Shown here: in pieces, positions 46,992 to 55,887 of the stretch
How positions within the stretch are numbered: the first letter of the stretch is position 1
Layout of the letters: the number at the start of each line of letters is the position of its first letter
Assembly: GCF_016743815.1 (NCBI RefSeq)
Contig: NZ_CP061035.1
Location: 2,172,501-2,236,500 of the forward strand
DNA: 64,000 nucleotides
DNA from: Sphingomonas aliaeris
GTDB taxonomy: Bacteria > Pseudomonadota > Alphaproteobacteria > Sphingomonadales > Sphingomonadaceae
Direction of reading: 5' to 3'
Program-made: the position numbers and the translations under genes
The notes under the pieces: model-generated
What the model saw: the letters and a program-made list of their open reading frames with translations, nothing else
Told to the model about the DNA's origin: nothing
Database searches by the model: none

Positions 46992-47513
46992 TTATGCCTT
47001 GACCCTGGGTATCCCGAGAAAGTCACGCTTGCCGATCTTCACACCCTGCACCCGGAGAATCGCATAGGCAGTCGTCGCGTGAAAATAGAAGTTGGGCTGA
47101 GAGAAAGAGAGCAGGAAGTTGGCGCCGGTAAAGGGCAGCCGCGTCTCGCCGAAGACGAACTGCGTATCCGCGTCAAGCAACGCGTCGACCGCCTCGCGGT
47201 CTAGCCCTTTCAAGCTTTCGATCGCGGACCGGATCGCCAGATGCAGGCCGTCAAAGTCGGTCGGCCACGGCTTCATGTCCGGAAAGAATTGGCCCGCCTG
47301 CGCGCCCTCGATTCCGCCCATCGAGTGGGCGGCACAGGATTTCACCTGATACCCGAACGGAAGCATATCGGGCGCCAGCCGCGCGTCGATCATATCGGAT
47401 GCGGCCCGATCATGCTCGCCACAGAATTTCTCGGCCTTGTCGAGCAAGGCATCGATCGCCCCCAGTATCTGGATGTTCGACGGCACCACGGCATCATAAA
47501 GAGAAAACGTCAT
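46992..47513 (-). CDS. DUF1993 family protein
   Basis: 173 residues from ATG 47513 (MTFSLYDAVVPSNIQILGAI). Helical, DinB-like fold expected: LLDKAEKFCGEHDRAASDMI, LAPDMLPFGYQVKSCAAHSM, NFYFHATTAYAILRVQGVKI and GKRDFLGIPR at the end, all typical of DUF1993. Function unknown. Its stop is 10 nt from the convergent esterase stop. Confidence 0.88.
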   Translation of the reverse strand: MTFSLYDAVVPSNIQILGAIDALLDKAEKFCGEHDRAASDMIDARLAPDMLPFGYQVKSCAAHSMGGIEGAQAGQFFPDMKPWPTDFDGLHLAIRSAIESLKGLDREAVDALLDADTQFVFGETRLPFTGANFLLSFSQPNFYFHATTAYAILRVQGVKIGKRDFLGIPRVKA

Positions 47514-47657
47514 TATCCTGCTCCCACGCTCTTTGCCGTTCTATGCCCGGATGCGTGCCGGCGGTCCACGACGTTCATTCCGGTATCATGTTGCGACGAG
47601 CGAACAGGCGCCAAGAAATCGTTTCGCTCGGCGACCACAAGCCCTACCCTCGCGTCC

Positions 47658-49253
47658 ATGAACACCGTGACCCTGCCGCACCGCGATTATCCGCAGAGCC
47701 TGATCGATGCCGCGCTCGCGCTGCATGACAACCGGCTGTCTGACGCGGAGCCCCTGCTGAAACGCCACCTGAAAATCGATCCGTTCGACGTGCGCGCGAT
47801 CCGCATGCTGGCCGAACTGGCGGGACGGATCGGTCGGTACAAGGATGCCGAGACCCTGTTGCGGCGGGCGATAGAATTATCCCCCGAATTCACCGCCGCC
47901 CGCGCCAACCTTGCGATCGTATTGTATCGGCAGAACCGCGCGCCGGAAGCGATTGCCGAGCTGGAGCGCGTGATCGAGGAGGATCCAGACAATCCCGGAC
48001 ATGCCAATCTGAAAGCGGCGGCGCTGGGACGGATCGGCGGGTTCGAGGAGGCGATCGAGCTGTACGAACAGGTCCTGAAAGACGCGCCGCTACAGCCCAA
48101 GGTGTGGATGAGCTTCGGCCATATGCTGAAGACGGTCGGGCGGCAGCAAGATGGCGTCGATGCGTATCGCCGCGCGATCGGGATCGCGCCCGAACTCGGC
48201 GAGGCGTGGTGGAGTCTCGCGAACCTCAAGACGGTCCGGTTCGACGATGCGGATATTGCCGCGATGCAGGCGCAGGCAGCGCGCGATGACATATCGGACG
48301 AGGATCGCTTTCACCTCGACTTCGCATTGGGCAAGGCGTTCGAGGATCGTCGCCGGGCCGAAGAGGCGTTCGAGCATTACACGGCCGGCAATGCGCTCCG
48401 TCGCACGAAGGTCGTGTACGACGCCGACGAAACGTCGGCCTTCGTCGATGCCAGCATCGCTTTGTGTGACGCGACGTTTTTCACGGAGCGCGCGGGCAGT
48501 GGATCATGGGTAGCCGATCCGATCTTCATTCTGGGCATGCCACGCGCGGGATCGACGTTGGTCGAACAGATTTTGTCCAGCCACTCGCTGGTGGAAGGAA
48601 CGTCGGAATTGCCCGACATCCCTGCCATCGCCCGCCGCGCGACCGATTACCCCCACAATCTCACCGACCTTTCCGCGGATACGCTGCGCGCGATGGGTGA
48701 CGACTATCTCCAACGGACGCGGATACAGCGGCGCACGGACAAGCCGTTCTTCATCGACAAGCTCCCCAACAATTGGGCGCATCTACCGCTGATCGCACTC
48801 ATGCTGCCGAACGCGACGATCATCGACGCTCGCCGACATCCGCTCGGATGCTGTTTCTCGAACTTCAAACAGCATTTCGCGCGCGGCCAGGCATTCAGCT
48901 ACGATCTGACCGACATGGGCCGATATTACCGGGATTATGTCCGCCTGCTGTCGCATATCGACGACGTCCTTCCAGGTCGGGTCCACCGCGTGATCTACGA
49001 GCGGATGGTGGAGGATACCGAGGCTGAAGTCCGCGCATTGCTGACGGCATGCGGGCTCGACTTCGAACCCGCGTGTCTGGATTTCCACAAGACCGAGCGC
49101 GCGGTACGGACGGCCAGTTCCGAGCAGGTACGCCAACCCATCTTCCGCGACGGCACGGAGGCCTGGAAACCGTTCGAACCCTATCTGGACCGGCTGAAGT
49201 CCGCGCTTGGCGACGTACTGCCCGCCTATCCCGGAAAACCCGTAGTGAAATGA
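47658..49253 (+). CDS. TPR-repeat sulfotransferase
   Basis: 531 residues from ATG 47658. Residues about 10-240 are TPR units (LLKRHLKIDPFDVRAIRMLA, LRRAIELSPEFTAARANLAI, YEQVLKDAPLQPKVWMSFGH, YRRAIGIAPELGEAWWSLAN). From about 285 a sulfotransferase domain begins with the PAPS 5-phosphosulfate loop FILGMPRAGSTLVEQILSSH, then KLPNNWAHLPLIALMLPNA and DARRHPLGCCFSNFKQHFA (3-phosphate region). It should move sulfate from PAPS to a protein, peptide or sugar. Such genes commonly stand beside TonB receptors in sphingomonads, as here. Confidence 0.9.
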   Translation: MNTVTLPHRDYPQSLIDAALALHDNRLSDAEPLLKRHLKIDPFDVRAIRMLAELAGRIGRYKDAETLLRRAIELSPEFTAARANLAIVLYRQNRAPEAIAELERVIEEDPDNPGHANLKAAALGRIGGFEEAIELYEQVLKDAPLQPKVWMSFGHMLKTVGRQQDGVDAYRRAIGIAPELGEAWWSLANLKTVRFDDADIAAMQAQAARDDISDEDRFHLDFALGKAFEDRRRAEEAFEHYTAGNALRRTKVVYDADETSAFVDASIALCDATFFTERAGSGSWVADPIFILGMPRAGSTLVEQILSSHSLVEGTSELPDIPAIARRATDYPHNLTDLSADTLRAMGDDYLQRTRIQRRTDKPFFIDKLPNNWAHLPLIALMLPNATIIDARRHPLGCCFSNFKQHFARGQAFSYDLTDMGRYYRDYVRLLSHIDDVLPGRVHRVIYERMVEDTEAEVRALLTACGLDFEPACLDFHKTERAVRTASSEQVRQPIFRDGTEAWKPFEPYLDRLKSALGDVLPAYPGKPVVK

Positions 49254-49277
49254 TGCGCGATCCGTTACGGATGCGTT

Positions 49278-49367
49278 GCAATTCTGTCACGCATTCCTGC
49301 GAATTGCGTTTGGTTAAGTTCTTCCCGTTGACGGATGTTGCACCTGCGAACACCCTGCGTAGCAGGG
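49278..49367 (+). promoter_or_regulatory. leader of the second TonB receptor with two inverted repeats
   Basis: GCAATTC (49278-49284) and GAATTGC (49301-49307) form a spaced inverted repeat. CCCTGC (49353-49358) pairs with GCAGGG (49362-49367) just before the ribosome-binding AGGGGG. The first could be an operator, the second could modulate initiation. No regulator gene is adjacent. Confidence 0.3.
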
Positions 49368-49385
49368 ACATCACAGGGGGATATC

Positions 49386-51887
49386 ATGCTTCGAACCGCA
49401 CGCCATGCCGCGATTACCGCGCTGCTAGCCTCGGCCGCCATATCGGTTCCAGCGTTCGCGCAGGACGTACCGGTAAATGCAGCAGTCGAGAATGACGGCG
49501 ACATCGTCGTTACGGCACAGAAGCGTGAAGAAAACCTCCAGGACGTTCCGGTCAGCATTCAGGCGCTCAGCACCCGCAAGCTTGACCAGCTGAACATCTC
49601 CAATTTCGCACAGTTCGCGCAGTTGCTGCCATCCGTCGCGTTCCAGAGCCAGCAGCCGGGCGTCACCACCGTCTATATGCGCGGCGTGGCATCGGGCGGA
49701 GACGGCAACCATTCGGGTTCACTCCCCTCGGTCGGCGTGTACCTCGACGAACAGCCTGTGACGACGATCGGCGGGACGCTGGACGTCCATGTCTATGACA
49801 TCGCCCGGATCGAGAGCCTCGCGGGGCCGCAGGGTACGTTGTACGGAGCATCCAGCCAGGCCGGCACGATCCGCATCATCACCAACAAGCCCGAACTGAA
49901 TGCCTTTTCCGGACGGATCGACGCCGAAGTAAACACGGTCGCGCACGGCAAGCAGGGCGGGAACGTCGAGGGTTTCCTCAACGTGCCGATCGCCGACATG
50001 GCGGCGTTGCGTGTCGTCGGCTTCTACCAGCGCGACGCGGGCTATATCGACAATGTCGCCGGCACGCGGACGTTCAACGTCACCGCACCCGCCGCGCCGC
50101 TTGCGCCCGGCTATACCGGCGTGGTCACCAATGCCCCATTCGTGAAGAAGGACTTCAATACGACCGAGACGTTCGGCGGTCGTGCGGCGTTAAAGATCGA
50201 CCTCGACGATACGTGGACCGCCACGCCCGGCGTCATCTATCAGGAGCAGAAGACGAAGGGCATCTTCGGCTATGACAAAAGCGTCGGGGATCTGAAAGTA
50301 CAGCGCTTCGCCCCCGATTATCGCCGTGAACGCTTCGTGCAGGCCGCGCTGACGATCGAAGGCAAGATCGGCAATTGGGATGCGACCTACGCTGGCGCCT
50401 ATATGGATCGCACGACGAATTCCGGTTCCGACTATACCGACTATGCCGAAGCGTATGACGCGCTGTATGCATCGGTCGGCGGATCGGCCGGCTATCTATA
50501 CTTCCAGAATGCGGCCGGTCAGACGATCGACCAGCGGCAATACGTCGTCGGGTCCGACCACTTCAAAAAGATGAGCCAGGAATTCCGCGTCGCATCCCCG
50601 CAGAGCGATCGGTTCCGCGTCGTTGCGGGCGTGTTCTATCAGCGGCAGAGCAACCTGATCCATCAGGATTATCAGGTCGCCAACCTCGCCCCGGCCCTGT
50701 CGGTCAACAGTTCGCCCGGCACACTGTGGCTGACGCAGCAGAAGCGGGTCGACCGCGACTATGCAGTGTTCGGCGAGGCGAGCTTCGACATCCTGCCGAC
50801 CCTGACGCTTACCGCCGGCGGACGCGCGTTCATCTACGACAACACACTAATCGGCTTTTACGGTTTCGGGCGGAATCCCGCCGGCCCGCCCTATAACGGG
50901 GTCGGCAGCGGCGGAACGGGCGTGGCAGCGTGCTTCACGACCACCGGGGCGACGGTGCGCAACAATCCGGGCGGCACGGTGATCCCGCCGGCGGTGGCGG
51001 GCGGTCCGTGCACCAACCTCGGCGTCTATATCGGAAACGGGCAGGTCGTTCCGAAGCAGGCGGACGGCCAGGGCTTTACCCACAAGCTCAACCTGACATG
51101 GAAACCACGCGACGGCCTGCTCGCTTATGCGACATGGTCTCGCGGCTTCCGTCCGGGCGGGATCAATCGCCAAGGTACGCTGCCGCCCTATGACCCGGAT
51201 TACCTGACCAATTACGAGATCGGTTTCAAGACGACGCCGATCGATCACCTGCGCTTCAACGGCGCGATCTACATGCAGGACTGGAAGGCGTTCCAGTTCG
51301 CCTTTCTCGGCCTGAACAGCCTGACGCAGATCCAGAACGGCTCGAACGCCCGGATCAAGGGTATCGAGGCGGATCTGAACTGGACGCCGACTCCAGCCTT
51401 CACGTTCACCGCAAGCGGAGCCTATACCGACGCAAAGACGCGCCAGAATATCTGCCGGGCCGCCGACCCGACCTTCGCGTGCGTGACCACCCCTGCGGGC
51501 GGTGCCAATTCGATCCTGACGCCCGCGGGCACGCGCCTGCCGATCACGCCGAAGTTCAAGGCGAATGCAACGGCGCGCTATGCCGTACCGATCGGCGCGG
51601 AGTTCCGGGCCTATGTTCAGGGGCTGGTCGCCTATCAGGGCTCGGCATCCTCGGACATCCGCACCGCACCCGCCGCCGTGCTTGGACGGCTTGGGACCTA
51701 TACGACCGGTAACCTCTCCGTCGGCGCCGAAACTTCGCGGTACAGCTTCGAACTGTTCGTCCAGAACATCACCGACGAACGTGCCGAACTCTCACGCTAT
51801 CAGGCGTGCAGCGTTTGCAACCAGCGCAACTATACCGTGGTCGCCACCCCACGGACGGTCGGGTTCCGGGCGGGCGCGAAGTTCTAG
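49386..51887 (+). CDS. TonB-dependent receptor beside the TPR-sulfotransferase
   Basis: 833 residues from ATG 49386 (AGGGGG upstream) with a signal peptide (ITALLASAAISVPAFAQ). TonB box-like GDIVVTAQKREENLQDVPVS, plug (NISNFAQFAQLLPSVAFQSQ, VYMRGVASGGDGNHSGSLPS, VGVYLDEQPVTTIGG, VLYGASSQAGTIRIITNKPE-like) and barrel to VGFRAGAKF. The QKREENLQDVPVS start is typical of a very large sphingomonad receptor family with mostly unknown ligands. It follows the sulfotransferase by 132 nt; a functional link (for example modified peptide uptake or signalling) is inference. Confidence 0.92.
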   Translation: MLRTARHAAITALLASAAISVPAFAQDVPVNAAVENDGDIVVTAQKREENLQDVPVSIQALSTRKLDQLNISNFAQFAQLLPSVAFQSQQPGVTTVYMRGVASGGDGNHSGSLPSVGVYLDEQPVTTIGGTLDVHVYDIARIESLAGPQGTLYGASSQAGTIRIITNKPELNAFSGRIDAEVNTVAHGKQGGNVEGFLNVPIADMAALRVVGFYQRDAGYIDNVAGTRTFNVTAPAAPLAPGYTGVVTNAPFVKKDFNTTETFGGRAALKIDLDDTWTATPGVIYQEQKTKGIFGYDKSVGDLKVQRFAPDYRRERFVQAALTIEGKIGNWDATYAGAYMDRTTNSGSDYTDYAEAYDALYASVGGSAGYLYFQNAAGQTIDQRQYVVGSDHFKKMSQEFRVASPQSDRFRVVAGVFYQRQSNLIHQDYQVANLAPALSVNSSPGTLWLTQQKRVDRDYAVFGEASFDILPTLTLTAGGRAFIYDNTLIGFYGFGRNPAGPPYNGVGSGGTGVAACFTTTGATVRNNPGGTVIPPAVAGGPCTNLGVYIGNGQVVPKQADGQGFTHKLNLTWKPRDGLLAYATWSRGFRPGGINRQGTLPPYDPDYLTNYEIGFKTTPIDHLRFNGAIYMQDWKAFQFAFLGLNSLTQIQNGSNARIKGIEADLNWTPTPAFTFTASGAYTDAKTRQNICRAADPTFACVTTPAGGANSILTPAGTRLPITPKFKANATARYAVPIGAEFRAYVQGLVAYQGSASSDIRTAPAAVLGRLGTYTTGNLSVGAETSRYSFELFVQNITDERAELSRYQACSVCNQRNYTVVATPRTVGFRAGAKF

Positions 51888-51918
51888 CGCGACTTCCGGA
51901 CATTGCCCCGCGCTAAGC

Positions 51919-51959
51919 AAGATTGACGGTCGCCCTTGTACAGGGCGACCGTCAATCTT
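51919..51959. terminator. bidirectional hairpin shared by convergent TonB receptor and mfd-like genes
   Basis: An 18-bp perfect stem, AAGATTGACGGTCGCCCT (51919-51936) with AGGGCGACCGTCAATCTT (51942-51959) around a TGTAC loop. It lies 32 nt after the receptor stop. The mfd-like stop codon (51954-51952) and last codons fall inside the right arm. No long T tract follows on either strand. Confidence 0.75.
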
Positions 51960-54900
51960 CATGCGCCAGATCGGCCAGCAATTCGGAAACATGATCAAGC
52001 CGTTCGCGCGGCTCGGTGATCGCGACACGCGCGAGGATCCGTCCGTCCTTTCGTTCAAAGCCGTCCGGCAGCCCGCTATCTTCGAACTCGGGCCGAGGCG
52101 TAAGCGCGATGGCAGAAGGTCCGGCGTCGATCCGGGCGATCCGGGCAAGCCGCGCATTGATGCGAAGCCGTGCCAGCGCCAAAAGGTCCCCCACCTCGTC
52201 CGGCAACGCGCCGAAACGATCTTCCAGCTCCGCCTCGAACCGGTCCAGCTCCTGCAACGTCGTCAGGCGCGACAAGCGACCGTATAGCGAGACGCGAACG
52301 TCCGCCTCCGGTATCCAGTCCTCCGGCAACCGCCCAGCGACTCCCACGCGCAACAACGGGGTCCAGCGATCGACCGTCTCGCCCCTCGCCTCCTGCAGCG
52401 CGCTCTTCAACAGATGCTGGTAGAGGTCCACGCCGATCAGCTTCATATGACCGGCCTGTGCATCGCCCAACAGGTCGCCGGCCCCGCGCATATCGAGATC
52501 ACGGGCGCTGATCGCGAACCCCGCACCCAATCGATCGAGCGCTTCCAGCGTACGCAGGCGTTTCAACGTCGCATCGGCGATGGCGGTATCGGGATCGGTC
52601 AGCAGCATGATCTGGCCACGCCGTCCCCCACGCCCGACGCGACCACGCAACTGATGAAGTTGCGACAATCCGAACCGGTCCGCGCGCCAGACGATCATCG
52701 TGTTCGCACGCGGCACGTCCAGCCCCGCCTCGATGATGTTCGTCGCGAGCAGGACATCGCCATCTCCGCCGGCAAACGCGACCATCGCTTCATCGATTTC
52801 GAGCGCGGGCATCTTTCCATGCGCCGATCGGATCGTGAGGGGGGGAACCAGCTTGGCCAGTCGCTTCGCCATCGGCTCCATATCCTCGATCCGGGAGACG
52901 ACGACGAAACTCTGCCCACCGCGTCCCTTTTCGCGCAGCAGGGCGGTGCGGACTACAGCGTCGTCGAAACTTCCGACGCTGGTGCGGATCGGCTGGCGGC
53001 GGGCCGGCGGGGTGGCGATGACCGATAGCTGCTGTAGCCCTATCATTGCCGTTTGCAGCGTTCGCGGTATTGGCGTGGCGGTCAGCGTGAGGACGTGGCC
53101 GTCCGGATTGACATCGCGCAACCGTGCCTTGTCAGCAGCTCCGAAGCGCTGTTCCTCATCGATCACCACCAAGCCGAGGTCGTGATATACGACGCCCTTC
53201 CCGGCCACGGCTCCCGTGCCGACCACGACCGCGATCGATCCGTCCGCAAGCCCGGCCTTGACCGCCTTGCGCTCCGCGGGGGTAGACAGTCGCGATAAGG
53301 CCGCGACGTTCAGGCCGGTCTTTTCGAAACGCCGGCTGAATTGCTCAAGATGCTGTCGCACCAATACAGTCGTCGGGGCGGCAATAACGACCTGCTTGCC
53401 CGCAAGCGCCGCGATCGCGGCCGCGCGCAACGCCACCTCCGTCTTGCCATATCCGACGTCGCCAACGACGAGACGTTCCATCGGCTTGCCCGACGCCAGA
53501 TCCGCGCGAACGGCGGCGATGGCGCGCGCCTGGTCGGGCGTTTCAACATAGCCAAAACCGGCGGCGAACTGCTCATACTGCTCGACATTCGGCTCGAGCA
53601 CGTCCGCGGTACGACTATCGCGCTCCGCCGCGACCTCGATCAGCGCACGGGCGCTTTCGGCGATCACCGCATGCACTTCGCTTCGCCGTTTTTCCCAGCT
53701 GGAGCCGTCGAGCTTGTCGAGCGCTACAGCGTCCGCATCGGCACCGTAGCGCCAGATACGATCCGCATCGTCGACCGAGATAAGCCGTCGCCCGCCCCCG
53801 GCATGCTCCAGCACGATCGCATCGCCCATATCGTCCGACGCCGCGCTGCCGACGGTCATGGGCTCTATGCCCGCGACGACGGCGACGCCGAAATCCTCAT
53901 GCACGACGACGTCGTCAATGCGAATATCGCCGAGCAATCCGGCAAGCGGATCGATCGCGGTGTCCGGCTGATGATCATCCAGCGCACGGCTGCCGAGCAG
54001 ATCGTTCGCCGCAATCACAGCGAGACCGGGCGACTGCCACCCGCGGTCGACAGGCATCGCCAACAGCATGAGCGATCCGGCAGGCCGATCGAGAATGTCG
54101 CGCCAGCTTTCGGCGTGAACCGGATCGATTCCTACGGCTTTCGCGAGTTTCGGGGCGAGAAATCGGAGGTCACGCTCCGCACCAAGCAGGACGAGCCTGT
54201 CGACTGCCGCCAATGCTTTCTTCGCAAACTGCGCAGCAGCACGGCGCGGCGATGCCTTTTCCACGAACCGCGGCGTCGGCGTTTCACCGTCGGATGCAAG
54301 ATCGATCACCGTACGGTCGGCAAGTGCGGTCTTCCAGCTATCGGCGTCGACCACCGGCACCGTGCCGGCTCCGCGCCTGGCGTTGCGAGAGAGCGCCAGG
54401 AAGCGATCGCGACGATGAGCGGCGTCGGGATCGATCGCGATTACAGCCTTTGGCAAATGGTCGAACAGCGTGGTCCAATTCTCCCCGATCGCCGGTTCCG
54501 CCGCGCGCCCCAGTTCGACCTCGTCCAGCTCGCCGCAACTCAACTGGGATACCGGGTCATAGGCCCGGATGGCGACGATCTTCCCGGCGCCGAATTCGAT
54601 CCGCACCGGCATTGTTGCGTCGGCGGGGTACAGATCGACGACATTGCCGCGTATCGCCACCTCGCCGGGTTCGTCGACGCGATCGTCGACCACATATCCG
54701 ATCTCTTCCAGAGTCGCGGACAGGTCGGCCACGTCCAGCGTATCGCCAGTCCGCATCACCGGCGGGGCCCGGTCGAATTCCACTGGTGCCGGAAAAGCGG
54801 ACGCAGCAGCCTCCGCCGTGGTGACAAAGGCGAAGGGCGGACGCTCCGAAGATCCGGCTGCAATCCGCGCAGCGCGCAGCGCGGCCACCCGCCGCCCGAT

Positions 54901-55116
54901 ATTGGAAGGCGATGCAGGCGCGGTATCGCCGGGCAAGGCATCGCTCGACGGACAATGGACCACCTGCGCCTGCGGGGCGGCCCGGCGCAGCGCGATCGCT
55001 ATCCGCTCGGCGCGTTGCTCGTCCGATACGATCGCCAGCACGTCTCCTCCGTCGAGCGCCTCCGCGATACGCACCGTTACGACGCCGATCGGCGCCAGGA
55101 ACTCAGCGTCCGACAC
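51952..55116 (-). CDS. mfd: Mfd-like transcription-repair coupling translocase (divergent, short)
   Basis: 1054 residues from ATG 55116, about 100 shorter than usual Mfd. UvrB-like N-terminal module (SSDALPGDTAPASPSNIGRR, PGEVAIRGNVVDLYPADA), RNA-polymerase-interacting region (DIRIDDVVVHEDFGVAVVAG), then the translocase: Walker A VVGDVGYGKTEVALRAAAIA, box DEEQRFGAADKARL, TATPIPRTLQTAMIGLQ and LHQLRGRVGRGGRRGQIMLL, and the C-terminal RDLDMRGAGDLLGDAQAGHM. It displaces stalled RNA polymerase and recruits repair. Differences from the common form (VVGTGAV where GTHAL is usual) suggest a paralogue, so the symbol is tentative. Overlaps the PRC-barrel gene by 14 nt. Confidence 0.8.
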   Translation of the reverse strand: MSDAEFLAPIGVVTVRIAEALDGGDVLAIVSDEQRAERIAIALRRAAPQAQVVHCPSSDALPGDTAPASPSNIGRRVAALRAARIAAGSSERPPFAFVTTAEAAASAFPAPVEFDRAPPVMRTGDTLDVADLSATLEEIGYVVDDRVDEPGEVAIRGNVVDLYPADATMPVRIEFGAGKIVAIRAYDPVSQLSCGELDEVELGRAAEPAIGENWTTLFDHLPKAVIAIDPDAAHRRDRFLALSRNARRGAGTVPVVDADSWKTALADRTVIDLASDGETPTPRFVEKASPRRAAAQFAKKALAAVDRLVLLGAERDLRFLAPKLAKAVGIDPVHAESWRDILDRPAGSLMLLAMPVDRGWQSPGLAVIAANDLLGSRALDDHQPDTAIDPLAGLLGDIRIDDVVVHEDFGVAVVAGIEPMTVGSAASDDMGDAIVLEHAGGGRRLISVDDADRIWRYGADADAVALDKLDGSSWEKRRSEVHAVIAESARALIEVAAERDSRTADVLEPNVEQYEQFAAGFGYVETPDQARAIAAVRADLASGKPMERLVVGDVGYGKTEVALRAAAIAALAGKQVVIAAPTTVLVRQHLEQFSRRFEKTGLNVAALSRLSTPAERKAVKAGLADGSIAVVVGTGAVAGKGVVYHDLGLVVIDEEQRFGAADKARLRDVNPDGHVLTLTATPIPRTLQTAMIGLQQLSVIATPPARRQPIRTSVGSFDDAVVRTALLREKGRGGQSFVVVSRIEDMEPMAKRLAKLVPPLTIRSAHGKMPALEIDEAMVAFAGGDGDVLLATNIIEAGLDVPRANTMIVWRADRFGLSQLHQLRGRVGRGGRRGQIMLLTDPDTAIADATLKRLRTLEALDRLGAGFAISARDLDMRGAGDLLGDAQAGHMKLIGVDLYQHLLKSALQEARGETVDRWTPLLRVGVAGRLPEDWIPEADVRVSLYGRLSRLTTLQELDRFEAELEDRFGALPDEVGDLLALARLRINARLARIARIDAGPSAIALTPRPEFEDSGLPDGFERKDGRILARVAITEPRERLDHVSELLADLAHED

Positions 55117-55720
55117 GGCCGGCCTCCCGGTCGATCTCCGCTGGCCACCGTTCCGGATCGAGCACTGGCAAACTCTTGAGATCGGTCAGGGTCAGGTCGC
55201 ACTCGGCCCGGGCATTGGAGAACCGAACCGTCTCTGGCGCCAGTGCGTGAAGCCGCTCACCCACACCGGCGACACCACCCTCGCCGATCACCAGATAGGA
55301 AAGCCGCGAATCCTCGCAACGCATCATGCCGTCGACAATGACCCCAAGCTGCTCGCCATCACGCCCGGTCAGCGCTGCGCCGACCAGCGATCCGACGCCG
55401 AACAGCGTCGGCACCCCCGCAGCGGCCGCACTGTATCTGGTTGCGGCATCACGCCCGTCCTCATGCTTTGCCTGACGCCCCAGCCAACGCCAGATGCCAA
55501 TAAGGTTGACGAGCGTCAGGAAGCCATTGGCCCACAAGAGATTGGACTGTCCGGTGCTGATCGCCACGGTCGACCACGCTATCGAACCGATCGTGAACAC
55601 CACGAAGCCCCAGCCCGTTACCCTGGTGCCCAGGTTTGCCGCGGTCATGATCGCGGCGATGGTGGTGGCGATCGGGGCGATCCACCCGGCAATGTCCTGA
55701 AGAGTGATAGTATTGCCCAA
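55103..55720 (-). CDS. membrane protein with C-terminal PRC-barrel domain
   Basis: About 205 residues if the TTG at 55720 is the start; a longer frame to 55798 adds unlikely residues. Three membrane helices lead (IAGWIAPIATTIAAIMTAAN, WGFVVFTIGSIAWSTVAIST, NLLWANGFLTLVNLIGIWRW). The PRC-barrel-like part follows (GVGSLVGAALTGRDGEQLGV, MMRCEDSRLSYLVIGEGGVA, ERLHALAPETVRFSNARAEC). PRC barrels mediate contacts in varied systems; the role here is unknown. It precedes and overlaps the Mfd-like gene, so both are probably co-transcribed. Confidence 0.7.
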   Translation of the reverse strand: MGNTITLQDIAGWIAPIATTIAAIMTAANLGTRVTGWGFVVFTIGSIAWSTVAISTGQSNLLWANGFLTLVNLIGIWRWLGRQAKHEDGRDAATRYSAAAAGVPTLFGVGSLVGAALTGRDGEQLGVIVDGMMRCEDSRLSYLVIGEGGVAGVGERLHALAPETVRFSNARAECDLTLTDLKSLPVLDPERWPAEIDREAGRVGR

Positions 55721-55887
55721 TCTGCTGAAACGCCCCCCGGCTGGGTGCCGGACGGAATGAATTTGCGAACGTCCCCGCCCGGCAACCGTTGCGCACACTG
55801 ATCGAGGTCAGTCGGATTCTGGCAATGATCCCTGAAATCGACGTGATCGGGGATGAACCAAGCAGCATTCGATGCGATTGAACGGTC

